Shown piece after piece: positions 15,515-25,219 of a stretch of 64,000 nucleotides of DNA. The DNA comes from an uncultured Prevotella sp. (GTDB lineage Bacteria; Bacteroidota; Bacteroidia; Bacteroidales; Bacteroidaceae). How positions within the stretch are numbered: position 1 is the stretch's first letter; the number at the start of each line of letters is the position of its first letter. The stretch covers positions 1 through 64,000 of the forward strand of contig CAKMOD010000134.1 of the NCBI GenBank assembly GCA_927910885.1, read 5' to 3'. The translations under genes were made by a program, and so were the position numbers. The notes beneath the pieces are model-generated. The model was not told where the DNA came from, did no database searches, and saw only the letters and a program-made list of their open reading frames with translations.

Positions 15515-17083
15515 CTATTTACCCGTAGCAAGTTCAACAGCTTTGGTGACAATATCACTCTGCTCATTCCATATACGGAAATACTCGTTCATATCCCAGA
15601 TATCACGGGCAGTAAGAGCCTTGAGTTGTAAAGCTATATGAGGAAGTGTTTCCTTTAATTCGGCAGCATCCTTAGGCTCTACCTTTTCTTTCTTTCCCTC
15701 TGCTACGATTTCATCGAGTAACGACTGCGGTACCACATAACCCTTATTAAACGCGTCAAACGAACTGTATTGCGCCTTCAAAGCCTGACGATTAGCATCG
15801 GCATATTTCAAATATGCATTTATGATAATGCTCTTTGTTGCCAACATACGATGATAACGTGTGAACTTTGCGGTATCAAGTGGAACGAAGTAATCAGGCA
15901 TAATGCCACCGCCTCCATAGACAACACGATGCTTGCGGATGGTGTAATACTTCAAAGAATCAGAGAATTGAATACTGTCTGGATTGGTCAACTCTCCATG
16001 CTTAAATCGTTTCTCGATATCCATCTCGTAATCCTTCAGGTCGCCTTTTGTATAAGGTTTTTGAATACAACGACCACTTGGCGTGTAATAATGGGCTATC
16101 GTCAGACGAATCATACTACCATCAGGGAGGTCGAACGGACGCTGTACAAGTCCTTTACCAAAGGTTCTGCGGCCCACAACCGTTCCACGGTCATTATCTT
16201 GAATAGCACCAGTGACAATCTCAGCAGCCGAAGCCGAAAGTTCGTTCACCATTACATAAACCTTTACATCCTGCAAACGTCCGTTACCAATTGCCTTGAA
16301 ATTCTGGCGACGAGCACGACGTCCTTCGGTGTAAACAATCATGTCATTGTCCTTGAGAAGCTCATTTGATATCTGAACAGCAGACTGAAGATAACCTCCG
16401 CCATTGTCTTGTAGGTCGAGAAGTAGGGTCTTCATTCCCTTCTTTTTCAGTGAGTCAACAGCCGACATGAATTCGTCATGGGTCTTCATTCCGAAGCTTT
16501 CAATTCGGATATACCCTACATTAGGACGAATCATATAAGAAGCATTGATGGTATGAATAGGTATCTTAGCACGTGTAACAACAAAGGTCAACACACCTTT
16601 CACGCCACGACGTACAATCCCCAACTTCACTTTCGTTCCCTTCTTACCACGCAACATCTTCATAATGTCGATACGTGCCATCTTTACACCAGCGATAGTA
16701 GAGTCGTTCACACTGACGATACGGTCACCAGCAAGGATGCCCACCTTCTGAGATGGTCCATTGACAACAGGTTGGATAACGACAAGTGTATCCTCAATCA
16801 TATTGAACTGCACACCAATACCCTCAAAGTCGCCCTGCAGCGGTTCGTTCATCGCTTTGGTTTCCTTTGCATCGGTGTACGTAGAATGTGGGTCGAGCTT
16901 CTCAAGCATACCCCTGATAGCATCCTCCGCTAACTTCTGCTCGTTCACAGAGTCCACATAGAAGTTCTTAATTGCCATCTCTGCCAACTGCAGTTTGCGT
17001 AAAGGAGAGTCGTTACTCTGCTGCGCCGACAAAGGTAAAAAGGTAAAAAGGTAAAAAAGTAAAAGACAAATATACTTTCTCAT
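15515..17083 (-). CDS. S41 family C-terminal processing protease
   Basis: 522 residues with a signal peptide (residues 1-20, MRKYICLLLFYLFTFLPLSA), so periplasmic. An N-terminal helical domain (about 25-80) is followed by a PDZ domain (about 85-170, with GIGVQFNMIEDTLVV and GILAGDRIVSVND). The S41 catalytic domain (about 185-345) carries the nucleophile in ELSASAAEI (Ser about 285) and the general-base lysine in RTFGKGLVQ (Lys about 310). A C-terminal helical part completes it. Such proteases trim or degrade exported proteins. Part of the signal peptide is encoded by a tandem A/G-rich repeat near 17033-17062. It is transcribed after parE on the same strand, 166 bases downstream. Confidence 0.9.
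   Translation of the reverse strand: MRKYICLLLFYLFTFLPLSAQQSNDSPLRKLQLAEMAIKNFYVDSVNEQKLAEDAIRGMLEKLDPHSTYTDAKETKAMNEPLQGDFEGIGVQFNMIEDTLVVIQPVVNGPSQKVGILAGDRIVSVNDSTIAGVKMARIDIMKMLRGKKGTKVKLGIVRRGVKGVLTFVVTRAKIPIHTINASYMIRPNVGYIRIESFGMKTHDEFMSAVDSLKKKGMKTLLLDLQDNGGGYLQSAVQISNELLKDNDMIVYTEGRRARRQNFKAIGNGRLQDVKVYVMVNELSASAAEIVTGAIQDNDRGTVVGRRTFGKGLVQRPFDLPDGSMIRLTIAHYYTPSGRCIQKPYTKGDLKDYEMDIEKRFKHGELTNPDSIQFSDSLKYYTIRKHRVVYGGGGIMPDYFVPLDTAKFTRYHRMLATKSIIINAYLKYADANRQALKAQYSSFDAFNKGYVVPQSLLDEIVAEGKKEKVEPKDAAELKETLPHIALQLKALTARDIWDMNEYFRIWNEQSDIVTKAVELATGK
17033..17065. repeat. AAAGGTAAAA tandem simple repeat
   Basis: Successive GGTAAAAA units inside the signal-peptide codons of the S41 protease. 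A similar run is at 51290-51320, just upstream of the Ig-like lipoprotein gene. Confidence 0.6.
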
Positions 17084-17249
17084 ATCCTAATCTTATGTTT
17101 TAATAGTTTTGTTATATGCTTGAAGAAAGTAAAAAAGCCTCTTTAAAAACAGCCTTTTGCTCTTCAATTTTATTTATATTATTCACAGATGTACCAACAA
17201 TCGTACAGACATCATTAGGAAATTCTATCCCTTTTACCGACTTTCTTTA

Positions 17250-19208
17250 TTATTTTTCCACGTCAGGAAGGTCCTCTTCTATAACGAGGTTGTCAATAAT
17301 AAAGTTCTGGCGTTCCATCGTGTTCTTACCCATATAATACTCCAAGAGCTTAGCTACTTGGTCATTCTTATGTAACGTAACCTGCTCAAGACGCATATCT
17401 GGACCGATGAAATGGGCAAATTCGTCAGGAGAAATCTCACCAAGACCCTTGAATCGGGTGATTTCTGGATCTGGACCAAGCTCGTTGATAGCAGCGATAC
17501 GCTCCTCCTCAGAATAACAATAGCGTGTAATAAAGTCGTTCTTCTTCTCTCCTTTCACACGACGAGCGTCCGCTTCGGCAATTACCTCTTTGTTCTTAAT
17601 CTTTGTTCGACGATTACGAACACGGAAAAGTGGTGTCTGAAGGACATATACATGCCCTTTCTTTATCAGCTCTGGGAAGAACTGAAGGAAGAAAGTTATG
17701 ATGAGTAAACGGATGTGCATACCGTCAACATCGGCATCCGTTGCGACAATCACCTTGTTATATCTGAGTGAATCGAGTCCGTCTTCAATGTCAAGCGCAG
17801 CCTGAAGGAGGTTGAACTCCTCATTCTCATACACCACCTTCTTGGTCAAACCGAAGCAGTTAAGCGGCTTTCCACGCAATGAGAAGACAGCTTGTGTATT
17901 GACATCACGACTCTTAGTAATACTTCCACTGGCTGAATCTCCCTCTGTTATGAAGATTGAACTCTCCTCTTTTCGATTGTTCTTTACGTCACAATAGTGT
18001 ACACGACAGTCACGCAACTTACGGTTATGGAGGTTGGCTTTCTTCGCTCTCTCACGTGCCAACTTCGTAACACCAGCCATTGCCTTACGCTCGCGTTCGG
18101 TTTCCTTGATTTTATTCTCAAGTATATCGGTGAAGTCTTCTTTATGAATATGAAGGTAGTTGTCGACGTTTGTCTTGATAAAGTCGCCCACATACTTATT
18201 GATAGATTCACCATCAGGTGACATCTGAGTGGAACCTAACTTAATCTTTGTCTGTGACTCAAATACTGGTTCCTCAACGTTTACAGCGATAGCAGCCACC
18301 AATCCGTTACGAATATCACCATACTCATACTTACCAAAGAACTCTTTTATTGTCTTAGCAATATGCTCTTTGAAGGCTGTCTGATGTGTACCGCCCTGCG
18401 TTGTATGCTGACCATTCACGAAAGAGTAATACTCCTCGCCATATTGATTGGTATGAGTGAAAGCGATCTCGATATCCTCTCCCTTCATGTGAACAATAGG
18501 ATACAATGGATCAACAGTCATATTATCTGTCAAAAGGTCCTTCAAACCATGTCGACTAAGTATACGACGACCATTGTACATAATCGTCAATCCGGTGTTT
18601 AGATAGGTATAGTTGCGGAGCATTTCCTCCACAATATCATCATGGAAGCTATAATTCTTGAAGAGCGTTGCATCTGGTTCAAAGTAGATATAAGTACCAT
18701 TCTCGTCCGCAGACTTCTTTGTTTTGTCGCTTTGGAGGTTACCTTTCTCAAATGATAGTTCACGTACCTTACCATCACGGAAGCTCTTCACCTCAAAACG
18801 AGAGCTAAGAGCGTTAACCGCTTTGATACCGACACCATTCAAGCCGACACTCTTCTTAAATGCCTTAGAGTCATACTTACCACCCGTATTCAGTACAGAC
18901 ACAGCCTCAACAAGCTTTCCTTGTGGAATACCACGACCATAGTCGCGTACACTAACACGAAGGTTATCCTCCACATCAATCTCTATGCGGTCGCCAGCAT
19001 TCATCTTAAACTCGTCAATAGAGTTATCAATGACCTCCTTCAAGAGTACATATATACCATCTTCAGGCAACTTTCCATCGCCCAAACGACCAATATACAT
19101 ACCTGGACGAGTACGTACATGCTCCATATCCGATAGATGTCGGATATTATCGTCGGTGTAAGATACGGGTGTTGAGGATTGAGGGTTGGTTGCTGTTGAT
19201 TTATCCAT
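17250..19208 (-). CDS. parE: DNA topoisomerase IV subunit B (type IIA, GyrB/ParE family)
   Basis: ATPase subunit of a type IIA topoisomerase that decatenates or relaxes DNA. 652 residues. The GHKL ATPase domain shows EVIDNSIDE near residue 60 and YGRGIPQG near 115. The transducer domain follows, and the TOPRIM domain begins with [10 protein letters not shown] near 425, with [10 protein letters not shown] near 490. Length without the extra GyrB insert favours the ParE-type Bacteroidota protein. The first about 20 residues ([13 protein letters not shown]) are low complexity. The subunit A gene is not in the window. Confidence 0.9.
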   Translation of the reverse strand: MDKSTATNPQSSTPVSYTDDNIRHLSDMEHVRTRPGMYIGRLGDGKLPEDGIYVLLKEVIDNSIDEFKMNAGDRIEIDVEDNLRVSVRDYGRGIPQGKLVEAVSVLNTGGKYDSKAFKKSVGLNGVGIKAVNALSSRFEVKSFRDGKVRELSFEKGNLQSDKTKKSADENGTYIYFEPDATLFKNYSFHDDIVEEMLRNYTYLNTGLTIMYNGRRILSRHGLKDLLTDNMTVDPLYPIVHMKGEDIEIAFTHTNQYGEEYYSFVNGQHTTQGGTHQTAFKEHIAKTIKEFFGKYEYGDIRNGLVAAIAVNVEEPVFESQTKIKLGSTQMSPDGESINKYVGDFIKTNVDNYLHIHKEDFTDILENKIKETERERKAMAGVTKLARERAKKANLHNRKLRDCRVHYCDVKNNRKEESSIFITEGDSASGSITKSRDVNTQAVFSLRGKPLNCFGLTKKVVYENEEFNLLQAALDIEDGLDSLRYNKVIVATDADVDGMHIRLLIITFFLQFFPELIKKGHVYVLQTPLFRVRNRRTKIKNKEVIAEADARRVKGEKKNDFITRYCYSEEERIAAINELGPDPEITRFKGLGEISPDEFAHFIGPDMRLEQVTLHKNDQVAKLLEYYMGKNTMERQNFIIDNLVIEEDLPDVEK

Positions 19209-19394
19209 GTGCTGGGTTATTGACTGTGAATGATTGGTTATTGAGGGTTAATTATTAGGTAATAAGGGCTTGACTATTTAATGATATTGAGTGTTCATTA
19301 ATGAGTAATTAGGTGTTGAAATAGAAGAAACACGTGAAAATATAGAAAGAACACATGTTAAAGCTGTCCATCAACACCCAACACTCATCACCCA

Positions 19395-20543
19395 TCACCC
19401 AATAGCCTTCCTATAGCATCTACGCTTCTTGTGCATAATTGGGTCTAATGGGCCCCACTGACTCTGTACGCTTTCGTTGGTTTCCATCTCCACGTGCGTT
19501 TCACCCCACTTGAAGCCGTACTTCACATAACGTGGAATGAGGTCAGCAAAAACAAGAGAGTTGGCTCCCTTTGAGCGATACTCTGGTAGGACACCAATAA
19601 GGAGAAGGTCTACAACCTCCGTCTTATGGAACTTTATTGCACGTAGTAAATGCCACCATCCGAATGGGAAAAGACGTCCACGGTGGCACTTCTGCAAGGC
19701 ACGTGTCAGTGATGGGATTGTGATTGCAAGCCCAACTAACTGGTTATCCTTATTGCCATCCTCAATAACGGTAATGAGATCGAGGTCAGCAAGTGGGAAA
19801 TACATCTTGACATACTGGTCTATCTGGCGATCAGTCAACTCCGAGAAGCCATAGAGATGAGCATAAGTAACGTTGATTAAGTCAAAGAGTTTCTTGCCAT
19901 AACCACCCTCGAAGATTTCCTTCTTGGTCAACTTACGCGCATGGAGATTATATCGTTTCTCGACCATCTCTGCAATTTTTGTGTATTTCTCTGGAGCTGT
20001 CTCTGGAACATCAAGACGGTATTCTACGTAGTCATTATCCTTCTCCCAGCCACCAAGTTTCTCCATGTGCTTTGGATAATAATCGTAGTTGTAAATGGTT
20101 GCCATTGTACCGAGCTGATCAAAGCCCCATGTCAACATACCCTCTGGATCCATATCTGTGAAACCAAGTGGACCTACAATAGAGGTCATGCCCTTCTCTT
20201 TGCCGTAGTCTTCAACAGCCTTCAACAGAGCATTTGACACTTCGATATCGTCAATGAAGTCTATCCAACCGAAGCGAACATCCTTCTTTTCCCATTTTTC
20301 GTTTGCCTTATGATTAATGATGGCAGCTACACGCCCCACCACTTTCCCCTCCTTCAAGGCGAGGAAATACTCAGCTTCGCAGAAGTCAAAAGCAGCATTC
20401 TTGTCTCTTGACAGCGTATTCAACTCATCGCTATAGAGGTTTGGGGCATCATAAGGATCGCCCTCGTAGAGATCATAATGAAACTCAATGAAAGCCTTTA
20501 GGTCTTTCTTCGTTTCTACTCTCTTTATCTGAACTGATGACAT
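19395..20543 (-). CDS. GNAT-like acetyltransferase-related protein
   Basis: 382 residues, cytoplasmic. The N-terminal half (about 1-165) has the layout of a GNAT fold: IKRVETKKDLKAFIEFHYDLY, YFLALKEGKVVGRVAAIIN and an EKGMTSIVGPLGFTDMDPEGML segment. The C-terminal half (about 180-382) contains a second acyltransferase-like segment with VDLLLIGVLPEYRSKGANSL. Related proteins are common in Bacteroidota as uncharacterised acetyltransferases; substrate and activity are unknown. An excellent promoter lies 42-72 bases upstream. Confidence 0.75.
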   Translation of the reverse strand: MSSVQIKRVETKKDLKAFIEFHYDLYEGDPYDAPNLYSDELNTLSRDKNAAFDFCEAEYFLALKEGKVVGRVAAIINHKANEKWEKKDVRFGWIDFIDDIEVSNALLKAVEDYGKEKGMTSIVGPLGFTDMDPEGMLTWGFDQLGTMATIYNYDYYPKHMEKLGGWEKDNDYVEYRLDVPETAPEKYTKIAEMVEKRYNLHARKLTKKEIFEGGYGKKLFDLINVTYAHLYGFSELTDRQIDQYVKMYFPLADLDLITVIEDGNKDNQLVGLAITIPSLTRALQKCHRGRLFPFGWWHLLRAIKFHKTEVVDLLLIGVLPEYRSKGANSLVFADLIPRYVKYGFKWGETHVEMETNESVQSQWGPLDPIMHKKRRCYRKAIG

Positions 20544-20584
20544 TTAGTATTTTTAATTTCGTTATTTTCCTAATCTTAAACGTG

Positions 20585-20615
20585 CAAAAGTACTAAAAAA
20601 AGGTAGATTGGCAAA
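20585..20615 (-). promoter_or_regulatory. Promoter of the GNAT-like gene
   Basis: On the minus strand TTTG (20615-20612), 19 bases, TACTTTTG (20592-20585): a perfect match to the Bacteroidota pattern. Confidence 0.8.
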
Positions 20616-20660
20616 TTTACGCTCCTTTTTATTGACTATCACTACCCTACTACTCTGTCA

Positions 20661-20739
20661 TAAGGACTCGTGTTAGGCATCCGCACCACACGTGCTAAGC
20701 ATCCGCACCACTCGTGCTAACCATTCGAACTATACGTGT
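20661..20739 (-). repeat. GCAC dyad array 3
   Basis: Well-formed units start at 20683 (GCACCACACGTGC) and 20705 (GCACCACTCGTGC). Degenerate units at 20661 and 20727 keep the 22-bp step. Linkers are TAGGCATCC, TAAGCATCC and TAACCATTC, the reverse orientation of those in arrays 1 and 2. Confidence 0.85.
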
Positions 20740-20803
20740 CTGACGTCAACAGAAAAGTTGTTCAGCCTTATCAAATCTGCAAAATATTATCATTCGACCA
20801 TTA

Positions 20804-20852
20804 AAAAAGGCTTCATAATCCCCTTTTCACAAGGAATTATGAAGCCTTTTAA
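20804..20852 (-). terminator. Terminator of the endonuclease gene
   Basis: AAAAGGCTTCATAAT pairs perfectly with ATTATGAAGCCTTTT across a loop of about 15 bases, 35 bases beyond the stop. Confidence 0.85.
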
Positions 20853-20884
20853 TATTAATAGATTCGCTTATTATTCTGAATTAT

Positions 20885-22408
20885 TTATCTCACAACAAAC
20901 TTCTTACCACCACGGATATAGATACCAGGAGCGAGTTGTGCATCAGCTGGCATACGAACACCCTGCAAGTTATAAACAGCCTCATCAGTGGTTGTTACAG
21001 TCCATATGGTTCCTATTCCCGCTGTCTTGTCTTCTACATAGAGCATTGGATAGATTCCATTAGCTGAAGCTGGCTTGTAAGCACCAAACGTCTTATACTT
21101 GGTATCATACTGAAGTACATGTCCCGTAGAAGATGTGATTGTGAATGTACCATCAGCCTTTGGCTCCAATGTCCACTCTACCGCCTTATCTTTAGTCACA
21201 AACTGAACGGTCTTGTACTTATCCTCCTGTCCGAAATACTTTTCGTTAGCATCCTTGATATAGAAACCTGTTGTTCCCTGCTCCAAAGTAAGAACCGACT
21301 GGTCATCAGCAACATTCACCTTTTCATTATTATCAGTGATACCCTTTGTTGGCAGATAGCCAAAACTCTTGCCCTTCAAAGTAGATGCTATAACAAAATT
21401 GCTACCAGTTTTAGCTACAAGAACATAACGCTTGCCTGCTACTGGGGCTGTGGTTGTCTTTACGAAAGTGCCACCCTGCGGTGTTACCTGCGGATCGTCT
21501 GGCGTTATTGGGTCTTCAGGAACTATCACACTTGTGTATCGTGCATCATCAGAAGCTGTTGTTATAGCGTAATAAGGGTTAAACTCTACATCCATACTAT
21601 CACCCCATACGTACTCAGCAAGGTTAGGATAGTCAATGAAGAGGTTACGGTTATTCTGAATCTTATAGACAGCTTCGTTACGTTTGATTTCCATCTCGTC
21701 AACACGGTCGTTCTTACTCCACTGGCGGAAGAGGTCTGATGACCACTTTTTCAGCGTTGGATAAGATCCTGTCTGCAATTGATTGGCACCTTCTGAAACA
21801 AAGCTAAGATTCTGATAGGTGGTAGCCATATACATATAGCTACGTGAGAACTCACCTTTAAAACGATCGCCCGGCTCCCACATCTTCACAAGTTGACCAT
21901 CAGCATAGCCCGTTCCGACCTTGTCATAGCCTGCACCAGCTTCCTCCTTTACGTTGACAACAACGCCCATAACGTAGTTACTCTTTGAACTGTTAGCATG
22001 AGAGTCGGATGGATAAAGGTTATAGAGATCACACCAAGCATCATTCTTATGACCACCCCACCAGCTCTTTGGGAAAGAATGCTCAATGTTCATACCAGCA
22101 ATAGCATTACCAGTATTTGTGCTTTCAAAGTAAAACTTCTTGTCGCTATAACGATTATAACACTCGTTAGTCTGCGGATCTCGGTCAGTGTACCAGAAGC
22201 CATGCCATGTATAACCTGGACCTCTACCACCATACTTTAGTACTTTCTTCTTGTCCATCAGCTTGTGTAAAGCTGCCTTTAACTGCTCTTTCTTCAGTCC
22301 TTGTAACGAAGAAGCGTACTGCGCTAATGTCTTACGATCAATCGCATTAGCCGATGTTGTTACACCAATCAACGCTGTAGCGATGACCATCTTAAAATAC
22401 CTGTTCAT
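20885..22408 (-). CDS. Secreted endonuclease I family nuclease
   Basis: 507 residues with a signal peptide (about 1-22). The endonuclease I (EndA/Bsn type) domain spans about 25-275 and has the catalytic motif NIEHSFPKSWWGG (His about 110) plus a DLYNLYPSDSHANSSKSN metal-site region. A middle domain of beta-rich repeats (about 310-460) is not identified. The last 30 residues, with YNLQGVRM and GIYIRGGKKFVVR, match the C-terminal motif common on exported Prevotella proteins and probably serve sorting or anchoring by type IX secretion (inference). The likely role is extracellular nucleic-acid degradation for nutrition or biofilm DNA. Confidence 0.88.
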   Translation of the reverse strand: MNRYFKMVIATALIGVTTSANAIDRKTLAQYASSLQGLKKEQLKAALHKLMDKKKVLKYGGRGPGYTWHGFWYTDRDPQTNECYNRYSDKKFYFESTNTGNAIAGMNIEHSFPKSWWGGHKNDAWCDLYNLYPSDSHANSSKSNYVMGVVVNVKEEAGAGYDKVGTGYADGQLVKMWEPGDRFKGEFSRSYMYMATTYQNLSFVSEGANQLQTGSYPTLKKWSSDLFRQWSKNDRVDEMEIKRNEAVYKIQNNRNLFIDYPNLAEYVWGDSMDVEFNPYYAITTASDDARYTSVIVPEDPITPDDPQVTPQGGTFVKTTTAPVAGKRYVLVAKTGSNFVIASTLKGKSFGYLPTKGITDNNEKVNVADDQSVLTLEQGTTGFYIKDANEKYFGQEDKYKTVQFVTKDKAVEWTLEPKADGTFTITSSTGHVLQYDTKYKTFGAYKPASANGIYPMLYVEDKTAGIGTIWTVTTTDEAVYNLQGVRMPADAQLAPGIYIRGGKKFVVR

Positions 22409-22560
22409 TGTTTTAATAGGTTTTATCGGTAATTATTTATCATATATTTCTATTTAAAAGTCGTTATGCTATTAATCAAACAGTGTCTGACCAGCCACAT
22501 TCAGCGGACAAAAAACATAGCTTCTGTTACGCAACGAAAAGACTACAAAGTTAGGTAAAT

Positions 22561-23994
22561 TTATTGAGAGTCACAAGTTGGTATCGCTGTTTTCTTGCAA
22601 ACGAAAAGCAGGTGATTGCTTTCTGCATCAGTAGTAGCAAAAAGGTAGATATCTCCTCCTTCTTTTATCTTCAGCCGTTTGCGTAAATCGGCAACACTCA
22701 TAGGGAAGTTGCGCACGGCAAGATTGGCTTTATCTATCCCCGAAAGACTACGTCGCAATTCCTTCTTATTGAACGATGAAACAGCTGTTATTTCAAACTT
22801 TCGGCCTGGAAATTCATTGATAGCCTCCTCAGAGACAAAAAGATGAGAATTAAGACTGAGTGCTGAAAGTGGATAACGGGCAGTTAGCAAAGCAAAACAG
22901 CCTGCTTTCATCAATGAAGCATTGGGCTCATAGAGATACTGACCAGCTTTAGGAACAGCCGAAAGAAGCCGCTGTGATGTACTTAAAGCCTCATCAAGAG
23001 AATAAGAAACGATACTTTCATCATTCACACAGAACACTTGTAGGGCTTTTTCCGTAGCCATCTTGTCATCTTTTTCATCTTTCGTTCTCTGCAATACCAG
23101 TAGCAATTCCTTACATTCATTGCGTACAGAGACGATATGTACCTCAAGAACAACATTGCCCAAGCGATTGAGTTCGTCCACAGCACGATGCCAATCGAGC
23201 ATTGGAGAAAGCTTGATAACAACCGTATCAGCCTTCTCTAAGAGTTCTTCTTCCAATGCCAAGACATCGGGTGTACAATCACTTATGAGCACAGTCTTAC
23301 CTCCTTGCTCGTTACGACGCGCAGGATCGAGGAATAACACAGATACATGGTCGAGCTGATGGAGGTAAGTTGTACCGTCACCATTAACTACTTCTGCTTG
23401 TGTTAAACCTAAAGCGTGGAAGTTATGACGTGCCAATTCACATAAATTCTCTTGCTGTTCAACATAAATAGCACGTTTGAAGCTACGCGTTATAAAGGAG
23501 AAATCAACGCCAAAGCCGCCTGTTAGGTCGCAGAACGACCCTTCAAAACTGTTCCGAACATGATATTCTTGCTGCTTTGGAGTAGTTTCTTCTCCAGCAG
23601 AAGGTCTGCTACAATCGTTATTAAGGTCAGAAGAAGCTATGTTCTCCAGCCCTACAAGGCGTGCAACCAATCGTGCCTTATATTCCGCTGTCTGCTCACT
23701 TGAACATTGTTCCATCGATAAATGCGGGGGATAGATAATATCCTCATTCGCTGCCCACGACGGCAGTTTCGTGCGCGCAGTTTGCCATCCTGCCAACTGG
23801 TCGAGCAAGAAGGGCATATCAACATCAGGGTAGCGGTGGGATTGGAGGGCTAAGACAGAAAGACTACCGAGCAGCCCCTCCCCCTTACCCCTCCCCCAAA
23901 GGGAGGGGAGTGAAATGTTATGTTTGCTCAAAACTTCCTGCACATATCGTGGCAAAGGAAATTCCTCTTGCTTAATTTTGTCCGTTCTATCCAT
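22561..23994 (-). CDS. SAM-dependent methyltransferase with THUMP-like domain
   Basis: 477 residues, cytoplasmic. A Rossmann methyltransferase core begins at FCDLTGGFGVDFSFI (about residues 160-174, motif I) and includes VLFLDPARRNEQGG (motif IV-like DPAR). The C-terminal part (about 390-470) resembles the THUMP-like domain seen in this Bacteroidota family and contains RNFPMSVADLRKRLKIKEGG. The substrate is unknown; an RNA is likely. Residues 27-42 (HNISLPSLWGRGKGEG) are translated from a CT-rich repeat copy, and another low-complexity insertion lies at about 127-152. Both look like expansions of the N-terminal domain. Confidence 0.82.
   Translation of the reverse strand: MDRTDKIKQEEFPLPRYVQEVLSKHNISLPSLWGRGKGEGLLGSLSVLALQSHRYPDVDMPFLLDQLAGWQTARTKLPSWAANEDIIYPPHLSMEQCSSEQTAEYKARLVARLVGLENIASSDLNNDCSRPSAGEETTPKQQEYHVRNSFEGSFCDLTGGFGVDFSFITRSFKRAIYVEQQENLCELARHNFHALGLTQAEVVNGDGTTYLHQLDHVSVLFLDPARRNEQGGKTVLISDCTPDVLALEEELLEKADTVVIKLSPMLDWHRAVDELNRLGNVVLEVHIVSVRNECKELLLVLQRTKDEKDDKMATEKALQVFCVNDESIVSYSLDEALSTSQRLLSAVPKAGQYLYEPNASLMKAGCFALLTARYPLSALSLNSHLFVSEEAINEFPGRKFEITAVSSFNKKELRRSLSGIDKANLAVRNFPMSVADLRKRLKIKEGGDIYLFATTDAESNHLLFVCKKTAIPTCDSQ
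23873..23914 (+). repeat. CT-rich repeat, copy inside the methyltransferase gene
   Basis: A 42-base copy that is 41/42 identical (by eye) to the reverse complement of 24153-24194. It is translated in frame as part of the methyltransferase N-terminus. Confidence 0.9.
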
Positions 23995-24152
23995 CTTATC
24001 TGCCTATACTTTTATCCTATTAAATACTCCAACACCTTGTCTAAAGAGTCTTATATCTTGCTTAAAGTTTCTTGCATATACCCTTCTTATCTATTCACAT
24101 TACCCTTCCTCATATCTTCTTGCTTTCCATTTAACATCGGGGTATCTCGGTA

Positions 24153-24194
24153 TTCACTCCCCTCCCTTTGGGGGAGGGGCAAGGGGGAGGGGCT
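24153..24194 (-). repeat. CT-rich repeat, copy upstream of the methyltransferase gene
   Basis: Inverted partner of 23873-23914. The 238 bases between them contain the methyltransferase start codon (23994) and presumably its promoter. It starts TTCACTCCCCTCCC. Confidence 0.9.
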
Positions 24195-24233
24195 ACTTGG
24201 TAGAGTAAGCGAGCAGTGGTTTTTCTTCCTTTT

Positions 24234-24965
24234 TTACCTCACCACCTTCAAATTCTGCTTTGCCCAAGCCCTTGTACAAAGGTTAAAGTGCCACCACTCG
24301 GTACGTAAAGGCATGAAACCTGCAGCACTCATCACCTCACGAAGAAGGCGGCGGTTGGCTAATGCCTCACGAGAGATAAGACGACGAGCAACGAGGTCAT
24401 TCTCTTTATCAATATGACTGGCTATCCCCATGTGGTCTACCTTCACACCCATTGGGATCGTATCTATCAAACAACGTGTGGCACCATCACGCCATGTAGC
24501 ATCATTCCAAGAGGCCTTACAGATACTAATATCTACTGCCATTCCATAGTTATGCATACCTCCTCCGTGCGCAGGATTAGACACATAGAAAAACTTTGGG
24601 GTATCTTTCACTGCATTCCACATCGTTTGTTGTACGCTCATCGGTCGTGTAGCATCGAAGATACAAAGGCTCAAATCGGGTCGACGACGCTTCAACTCCG
24701 CCTGCGCTTTACGCAATGCTTCTGCACAAGCAGGCAACACGTAGGCATCACGCAAGTCATGATAAAGCACCCGATTACAGAAGTTATCTGTACGAGCATA
24801 CATCAAAGCCACCTTGATAGAAGGGTCCACATGCTTAATATTCACCAACCCCTGCTGCTCCATTGACCGACCAGCAGCCTGCCGACGACTCATTGTTGGT
24901 GTCTGTGCCTGCACACTGCTAACAAACAGCAAGCCAGCAAAGAATATATAAAAGATTCGTTTCAT
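24234..24965 (-). CDS. D-alanyl-D-alanine dipeptidase, peptidase family M15 (VanX type)
   Basis: 243 residues with a signal peptide (about 1-20), so periplasmic or anchored. The M15D zinc site is visible: GGGMHNYGMAVDIS near residues 135-148 (first His and Asp) and EWWHFNL near 226-232 (catalytic Glu and last His). The segment FDATRPMSVQQTMW is also typical. The enzyme should cleave D-Ala-D-Ala dipeptide in peptidoglycan turnover. No vanH/vanA partners are near, so this is housekeeping rather than resistance (inference). Confidence 0.88.
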   Translation of the reverse strand: MKRIFYIFFAGLLFVSSVQAQTPTMSRRQAAGRSMEQQGLVNIKHVDPSIKVALMYARTDNFCNRVLYHDLRDAYVLPACAEALRKAQAELKRRRPDLSLCIFDATRPMSVQQTMWNAVKDTPKFFYVSNPAHGGGMHNYGMAVDISICKASWNDATWRDGATRCLIDTIPMGVKVDHMGIASHIDKENDLVARRLISREALANRRLLREVMSAAGFMPLRTEWWHFNLCTRAWAKQNLKVVR

Positions 24966-25219
24966 TCCGTTTGTTTATTATCTATCCTACAGCTATCTAT
25001 GAATTGCAGCCGCAGTAGTTCTCATTCATTTGTCGACTATAATGCACATACCTATATACGAAAGCTAACAAGGGCAGACACTGTCTTCCTCTCACGCCCT
25101 CTCAAGGTTCTGAAAGAAAGCACAGCCTCTGCCCCTGCCTTCTATAAACACATCTTCCGAGTAGAGCAAACATCACGTCAACGTGACTTAACCCTTACCT
25201 CTGTTGTGTTTGGATTTTA

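Larger units (their letters stand above)
20544..20884. other. Intergenic region, GNAT-like gene / endonuclease
   Basis: 341 bases with the promoter of the GNAT-like gene (20585-20615), GCAC dyad array 3 (20661-20739) and the terminator of the endonuclease gene (20804-20852). No gene is seen. Confidence 0.7.

Noticed and set aside
15770..16369. A 199-codon open frame antisense to the S41 protease
   Set aside because: It lies wholly inside a well-supported gene on the other strand and follows its codon pattern.
19320..19340. A third parS-like site around AACACGTGAAAA upstream of parE
   Set aside because: It shares the CACGTG core but not the outer dyad bases of the consensus.
24234..24965. 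VanX-type vancomycin resistance
   Set aside because: Only the dipeptidase is present; no vanH, vanA or vanRS partners are nearby and the family has housekeeping members.
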